A model generated the notes under the pieces. It was not told the DNA's origin and searched no databases. It was given only the letters and a program-made list of their open reading frames with translations. Of a stretch of DNA of 64,000 bases, positions 37,676 through 46,488 are shown one piece after another. The stretch covers positions 2,852,001 through 2,916,000 of the forward strand of contig NZ_CP022098.1 in the NCBI RefSeq assembly GCF_002305875.1, in the 5' to 3' direction. The translations under genes and the position numbers were made by a program. The first letter of the stretch is position 1. Each line of letters opens with the position of its first letter. Origin of the DNA: Cystobacter fuscus. GTDB lineage: Bacteria; Myxococcota; Myxococcia; Myxococcales; Myxococcaceae.

Positions 37676-38439
37676 GGCAGGTCCATCTCCGCGTCCAGGC
37701 GCCAGCGCATGCCTTGTTCGAACTTCGAGTCCTGGGTCTCGAAAACCTCCAGGTTGCGCAGACAGTCGCGCAGCCACGGGGGGCTGTTCGCCCGCCACTT
37801 CACCTCGAGCAGGATGGCGGGGGCGTGACGGATGAGCCGCTCGGGCATGGCGGGCGCTCCCGGTCCGGTGGGCCGGGGCGGAAGGGCGAACACGAGATCC
37901 TCGTCCACGGTGAAGCGCACGCTGGCGTCGGCGTTCGCGTGGGTGCCGCGCCGGTACCAGGCCGTCACCCAGGGCCTGACGGGGCCATGGGGACTGTCGC
38001 GCAGCAACCGGGCCGCCGCGCTGTCCTCGTCGAGGGATCCACCCGCCAACAGGGCCACCGCTTCGCCCGGGGACACGGGGATGCGGACCTTGGTGCGCCG
38101 CTGACCCGTGTTGGTCTTCATCTCCAGGTAGCGCGTGCCGGTGAGCACGGGGGGCTCGGACAGGGAGGCACTTCCCGCGTACTCCCGGAGCCGCAGCCGC
38201 TGCGTATGTCCATGGCGGCACGAGTCCAGGAAGCGCAGATCCTCGGTGTCGAAGTAGGTCGTCCGCGTGAAGGCGAATGGCAGGCGGGCGTCGTACACAC
38301 AGGGTTGGGTCCAGGGGCGGGTGGCCCGCATGAAGTCCTCCAGCGCCGTGCGGGAGGGCAGGAAGCGCCGCTCATGGTCCTGCTGCGACGCGAGGGGGGG
38401 GGAGGGGAGGGAGGGACTCATGCGGGCCACCGCGCTCAT
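37672..38439 (-). CDS. VTC-domain polyphosphate polymerase-like protein
   Basis: A 255-residue soluble protein of the VTC family (PF09359), whose eukaryotic member Vtc4 makes polyphosphate from ATP within a tunnel-shaped beta barrel lined by Lys and Arg. Typical blocks are HERRFLPS (basic residues at the first strand), TTYFDTEDLRFLD, RLRLREY, YLEMKTN, RRTKVRIPV and AILLEVKWR. These supply the conserved basic and acidic positions. No SPX domain or membrane segment is present, so this is a stand-alone catalytic module. It overlaps both neighbours by ATGA. Catalytic activity is expected but not shown. Confidence 0.88.
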   Translation of the reverse strand: MSAVARMSPSLPSPPLASQQDHERRFLPSRTALEDFMRATRPWTQPCVYDARLPFAFTRTTYFDTEDLRFLDSCRHGHTQRLRLREYAGSASLSEPPVLTGTRYLEMKTNTGQRRTKVRIPVSPGEAVALLAGGSLDEDSAAARLLRDSPHGPVRPWVTAWYRRGTHANADASVRFTVDEDLVFALPPRPTGPGAPAMPERLIRHAPAILLEVKWRANSPPWLRDCLRNLEVFETQDSKFEQGMRWRLDAEMDLP

Positions 38440-40031
38440 GGAGTGGCTCCCAGGGCTGCCTTGACCTCACCCTGACGCCGGGCGGCGAAGCCCAGCAGCC
38501 CGTTGGTGCCGCTGAACGCGTCGATGAACGCCTGGGGCGAGCTCAGGAAGGTGTAGCCCGGCTGCTCGGCGTTCTCGCCCACCACCCAGGGAGTGATGAG
38601 CTCATGCGCCGCGCGCAGGCGGGCCTGGAACGGCTCCGGTGCCATCACCCCGTTCGCGGCCTCCAGCGCGTACCTCGTGTAGTCGGCCTTGTAGGTGGGG
38701 TCGTCGAGCAGGTAGCGGATGAGTGGCCAGGTGGCGTCGGTGGTGTCGTACGTCAGGGACGTGGACCGGCCCATGCCCTCGCCCATGGAGCGATCATGGT
38801 CCCAGGTAATCCAATGCAGCCGGCCGTTCTCCTGGGAGTGGGCGTAGAGATAGTAGTTGTGGGACATGGCGCCGTAGGCGTCCCAGTTCTGGACCACGGT
38901 GTTGACCGCGAGCCACTTGAGGAAGCCCTGCACGTTCAGCTTCTGCTCGAGGCGCGCGCGCCAGGCAGCCGCGTCGCTCCGGTCGGAGTGGAGGGCGTTG
39001 ATGGCTTCCTGCACGGGAGTCCAGCCAATCTCCTCGTTGGCCTGGATGTCGAAGGACGCCTCGTCGAAGGTGCCCCAGCGGGCGCCGGTGCCATCGGCCT
39101 CGTAGAGCGCGCCCTTGTGTTCCCCGAAGTAGCCGTCGAGCAGCGAGTTGTTGTCGATGTCCTCGTCGAGCGTATAGAGGCCCCAGTACTGGGTGCCCTC
39201 GCCATGGTCCACGTACAGGGCGACGAAGGCGGTGCGGGGCGCGGGCACACCGGACTCGCGGAAGATGTCCGAGGCGATCTTGTCGCGCATGAGCGACGCG
39301 TCGGCCGCGCCATTGCCCAGCGACAGCGTCTTGAAGCCGTAGAAGCGCTGATCCTGCGTCTCGGGATGCTCATCCTCGAACTTGTCGAAGTTCAGACGCA
39401 GCGGCAGCTTGGACACACCGCTGCGCCAGGTCTGCGCCAGCGAGGAATTGCCCTTCATGCGCACGCCGATGTAGGGCCAGGTCTTGCCCTCGAACTTGAA
39501 GGTCGCGGGCACGTAGACGGGCGTGTTGGGGATGATGTCCCCGCCGCCGCCCCCACCCGGAGCGCCACCGCCACCGCCACCGAACTGTGGCCTGCAGATG
39601 AGTTGCGCGCCGCCCGGACCCTGCTCACAGGTACTGGTGAAGGTGTTTCCCTGGAAGGTGGCGGTGCAGGCGTCTCCCGCGGCCTTGTCCACGCACGGCT
39701 CGGTGAGCTCCACGGGAATCTGCCCGCCTCCCGGGCCTCCACCGCCTCCACCGGGGCCGCCTCCACCGCCTCCCGGGCCCATGCCACCGCCCGCGCCGAA
39801 CTCGCCCGCCATGGCGGTCATGTCGTCCTGCATCTTCTGCCAGTCCGCGGGGGCGATGATGAGGTCGAACCTCTTCACCTGCTCCTGGGGAAAGACGACG
39901 GCATAGGCGGGAGCGGCGTTCTTGCCGTGGGACTCCTCGCTCCATCCCTCGATGGGCTCGGTGCCTCCACACGCGGAGGTGAAGGTGAAGACGACGGTGG
40001 CGAATGCGCCAAGGCGCGGACTTCGGTGCAT
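38436..40031 (-). CDS. CotH kinase family lipoprotein
   Basis: A 531-residue protein with a lipoprotein signal (TSAC, Cys20). Residues 40-70 start the CotH fold (FDLIIAPADWQKM). An insertion of about 110 residues follows, with two Gly-rich stretches (GPGGGGGGPGG type) and four Cys. The kinase region contains RMKGNSSLAQ, LPLRLNFDKFE and a late HWITWDHDRSMGEG with the D-H-D that matches the metal-binding D-x-D of CotH kinases. CotH in Bacillus spores phosphorylates coat proteins; here the target is unknown but lies in the envelope. The ATG at 40031 has GAGAGG upstream. It is the first gene of the five-gene operon. Confidence 0.85.
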   Translation of the reverse strand: MHRSPRLGAFATVVFTFTSACGGTEPIEGWSEESHGKNAAPAYAVVFPQEQVKRFDLIIAPADWQKMQDDMTAMAGEFGAGGGMGPGGGGGGPGGGGGGPGGGQIPVELTEPCVDKAAGDACTATFQGNTFTSTCEQGPGGAQLICRPQFGGGGGGAPGGGGGGDIIPNTPVYVPATFKFEGKTWPYIGVRMKGNSSLAQTWRSGVSKLPLRLNFDKFEDEHPETQDQRFYGFKTLSLGNGAADASLMRDKIASDIFRESGVPAPRTAFVALYVDHGEGTQYWGLYTLDEDIDNNSLLDGYFGEHKGALYEADGTGARWGTFDEASFDIQANEEIGWTPVQEAINALHSDRSDAAAWRARLEQKLNVQGFLKWLAVNTVVQNWDAYGAMSHNYYLYAHSQENGRLHWITWDHDRSMGEGMGRSTSLTYDTTDATWPLIRYLLDDPTYKADYTRYALEAANGVMAPEPFQARLRAAHELITPWVVGENAEQPGYTFLSSPQAFIDAFSGTNGLLGFAARRQGEVKAALGATP

Positions 40032-40149
40032 GAGGGTCCTCTCGGAAGGAAACGGGGGTTCCTTCGCCAGGGCGGGCGGTGGGCCTGCCCTGGCGTCACG
40101 AGTGGCCACCCTGGAGCGTGCCAGTGACCCCTTCTTTACGCGTTTGTGA

Positions 40150-40162
40150 CGAAATATTTTCG
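40150..40162. promoter_or_regulatory. AT-rich palindrome in the cotH upstream region
   Basis: CGAAATATTTTCG has perfect CGAAA/TTTCG arms around TAT. It lies about 120 bases ahead of the cotH start, within the 219-base gap 40032-40250, the only AT-rich spot there. It could be an operator or promoter element for the CotH-VTC operon. No other feature is seen in the gap. Confidence 0.35.
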
Positions 40163-40250
40163 AAATGGGGGATTGACGCGCAGCCGGACCCCACGGTGGT
40201 GCTCCGGGGGTTCTGGGTTCATTCCTCGGGCCCTGCGCGGCCCGTTTCCA

Positions 40251-41849
40251 TCATGGCGCCATGGGGGTGACGGTGTTGGACGCCCAGAGCGGGCCGCCCG
40301 CCGAGTCGTAGATCACGAGGTTTCCATCGTTCTGCACATAGAACATGGCGCCCCCCTGGCCAGCGGTGCGGGTTTGCCACAGGATCTGCCCGGCTGAATC
40401 GTATTCAACGAGGTTTCCATCCTGTTGGAACAACACTTCGGCCGCCGTGCTTCCTACCGTGCCCGTGGAGAAGAGGGGCGTGGAGCCATGGTACAAAACC
40501 AGATTGCCATCGTTCTGCAACGTCAGTGAGAAACGGCCATCGCAAGACACCAGGCTCTGTCCTCTCGACAAGCCCTGGCCCGGAGACAGGGCTCCGCATT
40601 CAGTGGGCGGCTGCACCGGGGGCAGAGGCGTGGAGGGCGGCGCGGTGAAGAGGCCGAGGTCGACTGCATTGGCGATGGCCGCCAGGCCAGCGACGTTCGG
40701 GTGCAGGTGGTCTCCGGTGTCGAATGCCGGCAAGAACCAGGTGGGCTTCGCCGGGTCATGCGTGGCCGTGTCCTGGTCGATCACCGCGTCACAGCCGCTC
40801 GCCGCGCTGCGCACGAAGCTGTTGAACTGCTGGCGGACCTGCTCCTGGCTGGACGTCCATCCCGTGGTGCCTTCATACGGCGTCAGCGTCGAGCAGAAGA
40901 ACTCGATCTGGTTCTGATGGGCCTTGGCGATGAGGCGCTTGAGCACGTCGATGAGCTGCGTGGCCGTCGGCTGCGGCGACGCCATCAGATCGTTGATGGG
41001 ATCGTCGGAATAGATGACCCAACGGACGCCCGGTTGATCCAGCACGTCGGTGTCGAACCGGTGCTCGGCGCTCAACCCGGCGCCATCGGCCAGACTGCGG
41101 TTGCCGCTGATGCCTTGATTGAGAACGCCGACTTGAATGCCTTGTTGCAGCAGGCGTTTCGCCAGGACGTTGGGCCAGCGGTCATTGCCATTGAAATTGC
41201 TGCCCACGCCATCGGTGATCGACGCGCCCAGGGTGACCACGCTGCCCAACGCCTGGGGGTTCTGCACGTCCAGGTTGGTGAGGAGGTAGTAGCTGCCGGT
41301 GGTACTCACGTTGCTCAGGTTCACGCTGCTTCCCACATCGCCAGGGGCGATGTAGTTGGTCTGCTGGCCCGTCTGGTGCGTCGTGGCCGGGCCCGTCGCA
41401 GCGGGCAGGTACATGCTGATGGCCACATCTCCAAACGCTGGCACCTGGAACTGGATCGGATCGCTGGTCAGCCTGGCCCCGACCGGGATCGTGATTTGCG
41501 TGCTCCCACCGAAGGTGATGGCGCGATCGGTCCCGGACACGATCGACGAACCATTGCCTCGTAGCGCGATGCGCACGTTGGAGATCCGCAACGGCTGCGA
41601 GCCGAACTGGTTGGACACTTCCACGCGCACGACCGACCCGCCAATGCTGGTGCGCACGATCTGGCGCAGTGTCTGCGCATTGAAGGTGTCACCGCTTGCC
41701 TGTGGAGACACGGCCCAGGTTCCCACCCACCCGTCGATCACCGCCGCTTTTCCGTGTCCAACGGCCTGGCCGCTGTGTACGGCACAGGCCATCAATAGCG
41801 TGGTCTTGGCGAATTGGCGGAACCAAGATGGAAAATGATTCTTGCTCAT
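40251..41849 (-). CDS. Secreted SGNH/GDSL esterase with mannose-lectin C-terminus
   Basis: A 532-residue exported protein (signal to about residue 31). Residues 40-200 form a beta-sandwich starting with VGTWAVSPQ. The SGNH hydrolase core is at 205-415: the nucleophile block reads LGASITDG (normally GDS), the block-III region reads DDPIND (normally GIND), and the last block is DHLHPN with the Asp/His pair. A C-terminal B-type lectin domain (about 420-530) carries three QxDGNLVxY sites: LQNDGNLVLY, FQQDGNLVEY and VQNDGNLVIY. Such lectins bind mannose or a related glycan, so the enzyme is probably targeted to a surface. GGGAGAA lies before the ATG at 41849. Activity on acetyl or lipid esters is inferred. 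Confidence 0.82.
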   Translation of the reverse strand: MSKNHFPSWFRQFAKTTLLMACAVHSGQAVGHGKAAVIDGWVGTWAVSPQASGDTFNAQTLRQIVRTSIGGSVVRVEVSNQFGSQPLRISNVRIALRGNGSSIVSGTDRAITFGGSTQITIPVGARLTSDPIQFQVPAFGDVAISMYLPAATGPATTHQTGQQTNYIAPGDVGSSVNLSNVSTTGSYYLLTNLDVQNPQALGSVVTLGASITDGVGSNFNGNDRWPNVLAKRLLQQGIQVGVLNQGISGNRSLADGAGLSAEHRFDTDVLDQPGVRWVIYSDDPINDLMASPQPTATQLIDVLKRLIAKAHQNQIEFFCSTLTPYEGTTGWTSSQEQVRQQFNSFVRSAASGCDAVIDQDTATHDPAKPTWFLPAFDTGDHLHPNVAGLAAIANAVDLGLFTAPPSTPLPPVQPPTECGALSPGQGLSRGQSLVSCDGRFSLTLQNDGNLVLYHGSTPLFSTGTVGSTAAEVLFQQDGNLVEYDSAGQILWQTRTAGQGGAMFYVQNDGNLVIYDSAGGPLWASNTVTPMAP

Positions 41850-42134
41850 TCTGTTCTCCCATTCATCAGTGGCTGAATAAAGGGTCAGCCGAGGCGGCCT
41901 CCTGCCCCTGTACCTCATGATGAGTAATGAGAACAGAACCAACTCCTTCCTCTCATCGGCTGAGAATTCCTCCAGGCTCGGCCTCATCCATGGGAATGAG
42001 AAACAGAGTGTTTGTAATGGTACGGTGAAGTGGCTCAGGGAGGGAGAGGAATGTGATGGTGTTGGAATCTGATTGACTTCCCGGTTCATCTATTGGGGAA
42101 TTCAAGTAAAACCAGTTGAATCGGGAGTCGCGGA
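41850..42134. other. Divergent intergenic region of 285 bases, less GC-rich
   Basis: Between the SGNH esterase and the RCC1 gene. It includes a relatively AT-rich stretch at 41850-41950 (ATGAGTAATGAG type) and probably both promoters. I see no RNA gene or clear operator. Confidence 0.35.
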
Positions 42135-44381
42135 ATGCGAATCAGCGCGCCGTGGTGGATGAGCAGGTTGTTGGCGGTCTGGCTCGGAGTCTTGTTGGGA
42201 GTTGGCTGTGGGCAGCCGGGTGGTGCTTCCGAAGAGCCGGAGGTGCTGGACTCTTCCCTGCTGGGTCCGTGGGCTCGAGCCCGTGTCGCCGCGGGAATGG
42301 ATCATTCCCTGGTCGTGCGTCTGGATGGATCGGTCTGGGCGGCGGGTGACAATTCGGACGGCCAATTGGGGGATGGGACCACGGTCTCTCGCCACGTGCC
42401 GGTGCGAGTACGCGGGTTGCGAGGAGTGGTGGCCGTGGCCGCCGGCACCGGCCATTCACTGGCACTGCGCCATGACGGCAGCGTGTGGGCCTGGGGCAAC
42501 AATGCCTTTGGCCAGTTGGGGGACGGAACCTCGGACAGCCACTCCGAGCCGGTGCGGGTGCGAGGGTTGAGCGGAGTGACGGCCGTATCCGCGGGCGAGG
42601 GCCATTCACTGGCACTGCGCCATGACGGCAGCGTGTGGGCCTGGGGCGACAATGCCTTTGGCCAGTTGGGAGACGGAACCTCGGACAGTCACTCCGAGCC
42701 GGTGCGGGTGCGAGGGTTGAGTGGAGTGGTGGCCGTGTCCGCGGGCGACAATCACTCGCTGGTGCTGCGCTCGGATGGCTCCGTCTGGGCGTGGGGCGAC
42801 AACAGCTCCGACCAACTGGGGGGAGCTCCTGGAGATCAAAGCTATTCCGTGCCATGGCGGTTGGAAGACCTGAGTGGGGTGGTGGCCGTGGTCGCGGGTG
42901 GTAATCACTCCCTGGCGGTGCGTTCCGACGGCAGCGTGTGGGCCTGGGGCGACAACTTCGCCGGCCAGTTGGGAGACGGAAACATCCTGACCACCCGCTG
43001 GCTGCCGCGGCAGGTCCAGGGGTTGAGCGGGGTGGTGGCCGTGTCCGCGGGCTGGGCCCACTCGATGGTGGTGCTCTCCGACGGGACCGTGTGGACCTGG
43101 GGCAACAACACCTCTGGCCAGTTGGGCAACGGCATCTCGGTGGCGTACGGCGCCCTGCCGGAGCAGGTGCAAGGATTGCGCGGGGTGATGGCCGTGGCGG
43201 CTGGCGGTCTCTACTCGCTGGCGCTGCGCTACGACGGCACCCTGTGGGCCTGGGGCTCCAACGACCATGGCCAGCGCGGAGATGGTTCCACGGTCTATCT
43301 CTCCTCGTCGGTGCGGGTGCGAGGGCTGAGCGGGGTGGTGGCCATGGCCGCGGGCTCCGCCCACTCCCTGGCGGTGCGTTCCGACGGCACCCTGTGGGCC
43401 TGGGGGGCCAACTACTACGGCCAACTGGGGGATGGGACCCGGGAGGATCACATCACCCCGAAGCGGGTGCAGGGGCTGAGCGGAGTGGTGGCCGTGGCCG
43501 CGGGGGACGGTCACTCGCTCGCGCTGCTCGCCGACGGCACCGTGTGGACCTGGGGCTACAACCAAGAGGGTCAGCTGGGGCATGGCTCCACGAACGCCAG
43601 CCCCGTGCCGCTGCATGTGCGAGAGCTGAGCGGGGTGGTGGCCGTGGCCGCGGGGGCACTGCACTCGCTGGCGGTGCTCTCCGATGGCTCCGTGTGGACC
43701 TGGGGCTACAACAGACAGGGCCAGCTGGGAGATGGCAGCCTGATCAGCAGCGCCGAGCCGGTGCGGGTACAGGGGCTGAGCGGGGTGGCCGCCGTGTCCG
43801 CTGGCCTCAACCACTCGCTGGCGAGGGGCACCGATGGCAGCGTGTGGGCCTGGGGCGGCAACTCCTTCGGCCAACTGGGAGAGGGCACCACGAGCAACGC
43901 CCTGGTGCCGGTGCGGGTGCGGGGGTTGAGCGGGGTGGAGACAATCTCCGCTGGCTTCAACCACTCGCTGGCGAGGGGGGCCGATGGCGGCGTGTGGGCC
44001 TGGGGCGGCAACTACACCGGTCAACTGGGAGATGGGACCACGAGCAACAGTTCCGTGCCGGTACGGGTGCAGGGGCTGAGCGGAGTGACGACCCTGTTCG
44101 CTGGCCTCAACCACTCGCTGGCGGTGCGCACCGACGGTTCCGTGTGGGCCTGGGGCATCAACTCCTTTGGCCAGTTGGGAGATGGGACCACGAACACCAG
44201 TTTCGTGCCGGTACAGGTGCGGGGGCTGAGCGGGGTGAAGACGGTAGCCGCTGGTTCTCTTCACTCGCTGTCCGTGGGCTCCGACGGCTCCATGTGGTCC
44301 TGGGGGAACAACCACTACGGCCAGTTGGGCCATGGGCTTCCCGGAAGATCTCCCACCCCCGTTCGCTCCCTGCTGTATTGA
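42135..44381 (+). CDS. RCC1-repeat surface lipoprotein (14 units)
   Basis: A 748-residue protein with a signal peptide and a lipobox-like GVGC (Cys25). The rest is 14 RCC1-type units of 50 residues or so, each containing HSL-x-x-x-x-DG-S/T-V-W-x-W-G-x-N-x-x-G-Q-L-G-D-G. Fourteen units would make two seven-bladed propellers. Units 2 and 3 are nearly identical over 150 bases of DNA each. In bacteria such proteins usually sit on the surface or are secreted, and the propeller mediates protein contacts. No catalytic domain exists. The start ATG at 42135 opens the signal sequence. Ligand unknown. Confidence 0.85.
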   Translation: MRISAPWWMSRLLAVWLGVLLGVGCGQPGGASEEPEVLDSSLLGPWARARVAAGMDHSLVVRLDGSVWAAGDNSDGQLGDGTTVSRHVPVRVRGLRGVVAVAAGTGHSLALRHDGSVWAWGNNAFGQLGDGTSDSHSEPVRVRGLSGVTAVSAGEGHSLALRHDGSVWAWGDNAFGQLGDGTSDSHSEPVRVRGLSGVVAVSAGDNHSLVLRSDGSVWAWGDNSSDQLGGAPGDQSYSVPWRLEDLSGVVAVVAGGNHSLAVRSDGSVWAWGDNFAGQLGDGNILTTRWLPRQVQGLSGVVAVSAGWAHSMVVLSDGTVWTWGNNTSGQLGNGISVAYGALPEQVQGLRGVMAVAAGGLYSLALRYDGTLWAWGSNDHGQRGDGSTVYLSSSVRVRGLSGVVAMAAGSAHSLAVRSDGTLWAWGANYYGQLGDGTREDHITPKRVQGLSGVVAVAAGDGHSLALLADGTVWTWGYNQEGQLGHGSTNASPVPLHVRELSGVVAVAAGALHSLAVLSDGSVWTWGYNRQGQLGDGSLISSAEPVRVQGLSGVAAVSAGLNHSLARGTDGSVWAWGGNSFGQLGEGTTSNALVPVRVRGLSGVETISAGFNHSLARGADGGVWAWGGNYTGQLGDGTTSNSSVPVRVQGLSGVTTLFAGLNHSLAVRTDGSVWAWGINSFGQLGDGTTNTSFVPVQVRGLSGVKTVAAGSLHSLSVGSDGSMWSWGNNHYGQLGHGLPGRSPTPVRSLLY
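42450..42729 (+). repeat. Near-identical 150-base tandem repeats within the RCC1 gene
   Basis: The stretch 42450-42579 recurs at 42600-42729 with only a few differences (offset exactly 150 bases, 50 codons). The other RCC1 units are similar at the protein level but diverged in DNA. This indicates a recent unit duplication or conversion. Confidence 0.85.
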
Positions 44382-44473
44382 GGGGCGGTGGTGGAGGGAT
44401 AGAGAGCTGCCCCACGGGGCTCCGGGGCGCGCCCGGTCCCCCGCGGGGTGTCTACTTCCTCGCTGGATGGCGA

Positions 44474-44944
44474 TCAGACTTCCTCGTCCGGCATGAGCGT
44501 ACGCAGCAACTCGTCGTCGGGACCCAGCGGCCGCCAGCCGGGCGGCGGCGGGGTGGTGCGGAGCGCTGTCATGACCCGCTCGGCTCGTTTCCTATGCGTC
44601 TCTGGGGTGAAGCCGAACCAGAAGGCGAGTGCCTGGGCGACTTCGAAGCGGTTTGCCTCGTCCATCACGGTTGGCCAACCACCGGGGAGGCTTTCGGAAA
44701 GCTCGCGCACGAATTGGCTACGCACCAGGCGTGTGACCTGGTGACTTTGCTCCGCCTCGGCCACCAGACCGCTGAAAATCTGCACTGCGCTGATGTCGGC
44801 CTCGCCCAGTTCCTCGGCAAGCGCAACCAGCGAGATGGTAGGGCGCGCTTCGGCGAAGGCGGTGAGCGAATCAAACCCACGCTCGCGGACTCGCTCGTAC
44901 AAGCGCACCTTCCAGTTGTCTTCCCAGGAAGAGCCCCTGTTCAT
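44474..44944 (-). CDS. Immunity candidate of Sit-like locus 3
   Basis: A 156-residue helical, acidic cytosolic protein. It starts inside the ATGA overlap with the DUF2380 lipoprotein stop (44941-44944), the same junction as in the other two toxin loci. GFDSLTAFAEARPTISLVALAEELG and FEVAQALAFWFGFTPETHRKRAERVM are the main helices; no motif for an enzyme is present. I do not recognise the family. Its place behind a lipoprotein with a nuclease-like C-terminus makes it the natural immunity partner. Confidence 0.6.
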   Translation of the reverse strand: MNRGSSWEDNWKVRLYERVRERGFDSLTAFAEARPTISLVALAEELGEADISAVQIFSGLVAEAEQSHQVTRLVRSQFVRELSESLPGGWPTVMDEANRFEVAQALAFWFGFTPETHRKRAERVMTALRTTPPPPGWRPLGPDDELLRTLMPDEEV

Positions 44945-46488
44945 CGCCCTCTCCTGGGGATGAAGTTCATCGGAAGGTTATAGCGCTTCATGGCTTTGGC
45001 GACGAGTCTCAGGATTTCGTTCGGCGTCAACATCCGGCCTGCTTCGGTTTCTGCTTTGCTCAGTACGTCCATGATCATCCGGTTCCATTCGTTGGGCCAT
45101 GTGCGGCCCAGACGCCAGTTGCCACCCCCATGGATCGCCTCATGTTTTGCCCGCTCCAGATTGACGCAGAACCGGTCGATGCTCATCTCGCCGGTGAATC
45201 CGCGCTTCTCGAACCACTCGCGAAACTCTCGCGGTAGGACGTGGTGTTCTGGTGGTTCGGCCATGCCGGCTCCCGTTCTGCCCGTCACGTGCATGCCACG
45301 CACCTCGGGCCCATCGCCCAGCGCTTCGCGAACGCCCGGCGGCAACTTGTCGTGCGCCTTCGCCATCATCACCTGGCCAGCCTGAATCCGGACGGCGGCG
45401 CTGACGACAGGGAGGGAGAGCACCCCCGCTTGCACCAGTCGGTGCATCATCTCCACCCACTCGGCGGAGACGACCACCCGTGTGCCCAGCATCACTCCGT
45501 TGGAGCCCACCACGAGGCCCATGCCGAGCGTCGCGGGTGCGGCCCGTGGCAGAGATGGCAGCGAGAACCGTATGGCCGATAGCAGCGTGAGCGCCTCAAT
45601 GGACTCCTTCAGCACCCGCAGCTTCTCGATGTTCTCCGCGGTCATACGCACGGACTCGCGGGTCGCAACGAATTCGTTGGTGAGGTGGCCTACCAACGCG
45701 GGCAAGTCGGTTGCCGCTGCCTCCAAAGGTTCCGGCTCCAGAGAGGAAAGTGCTTGCATCGCGGGCTCGAGCATCTTCTGAGCGCGGTCCATGTTCGCGA
45801 ACAGACTCTCCACGTTGTAGGAGGGGTACTGTTCGAGCACGACGTCGGCGAGGTTGAGGAAGTCGAACCAGACGGCGAGTAGGAAGGCGCCCATCATGGT
45901 TGCCTCGAGCCGTGGGCCGGCGAGACGCAGGAGGGCGAGCTGCATGTCTGGGTCATCCACTTCCGAAGCGGCGTGAGTCAGCCGGGTGGCGGCAGTGAGT
46001 CCGGCGTCAATCCACCGCAGTTGACGTTCCCCATAATCAACGTAGGGGACGAATACTCCGGAGGCCTTACCGACGATGCCCTGCCTGCTGGCCCTGAGCC
46101 TGGAGAGCTCGTCGGATGCACGGCGGGTGGTGCCGGACACGTCGCGAAGGGCACCCAGAAACGCCAGGTGTGTCGCGAGGGCGCTCTGCCTCACAGCCCC
46201 CTCATCGCTGCCTGGGCTCATCGTTGGCACGGCCTCTCGGGAGCCGCGACGAGGGTGTAACCGCTCCGATGTATCGGGTTCGGACGTAGGGAACGCAGCA
46301 GAGGCGAGGGCGGGTGGGGACTCGCCGCTCGGTGCTTCGGACAACGCGGACCCGGTGGTCTCGCGGGGCGTGTAGCTCAGGTTCACGCCCCGGCCGGATG
46401 GTGGCGTCAGCGACGCACAGCCGGTGGATGACAGGGCCGTGACAATCAGCAGGCCCACCCCAAGGACGCCTGGCAAGTCAGTTCTCAT
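44941..46488 (-). CDS. DUF2380-family lipoprotein, candidate nuclease toxin (locus 3)
   Basis: A 515-residue lipoprotein with lipobox-like STGC (Cys24). The N-terminal 100 residues are a Ser/Pro/Glu-rich linker. A helical body with two hydrophobic stretches (MGAFLLAVWFDFLNLADVV; TLGMGLVVGSNGVMLGTRVVV) follows. The C-terminal 105 residues contain EHHVLPREFREWFEKRGF (H415, H416) and LERAKHEAIHGGGNWR, a His-rich HH...H..IHGG pattern like HNH/ENDO VII-type nuclease toxins of the myxobacterial DUF2380 family. It fits the SitA plan: lipoprotein carrier with a replaceable C-terminal toxin. Start at 46488 begins the signal sequence. Nuclease activity and exchange are inferred. Confidence 0.72.
   Translation of the reverse strand: MRTDLPGVLGVGLLIVTALSSTGCASLTPPSGRGVNLSYTPRETTGSALSEAPSGESPPALASAAFPTSEPDTSERLHPRRGSREAVPTMSPGSDEGAVRQSALATHLAFLGALRDVSGTTRRASDELSRLRASRQGIVGKASGVFVPYVDYGERQLRWIDAGLTAATRLTHAASEVDDPDMQLALLRLAGPRLEATMMGAFLLAVWFDFLNLADVVLEQYPSYNVESLFANMDRAQKMLEPAMQALSSLEPEPLEAAATDLPALVGHLTNEFVATRESVRMTAENIEKLRVLKESIEALTLLSAIRFSLPSLPRAAPATLGMGLVVGSNGVMLGTRVVVSAEWVEMMHRLVQAGVLSLPVVSAAVRIQAGQVMMAKAHDKLPPGVREALGDGPEVRGMHVTGRTGAGMAEPPEHHVLPREFREWFEKRGFTGEMSIDRFCVNLERAKHEAIHGGGNWRLGRTWPNEWNRMIMDVLSKAETEAGRMLTPNEILRLVAKAMKRYNLPMNFIPRRGR

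Noticed and set aside
42435-44300. CRISPR-like array because of regular repeats
   Set aside because: The regular 150-base spacing is due to RCC1 coding units in one long open frame; no short direct repeats with unique spacers.
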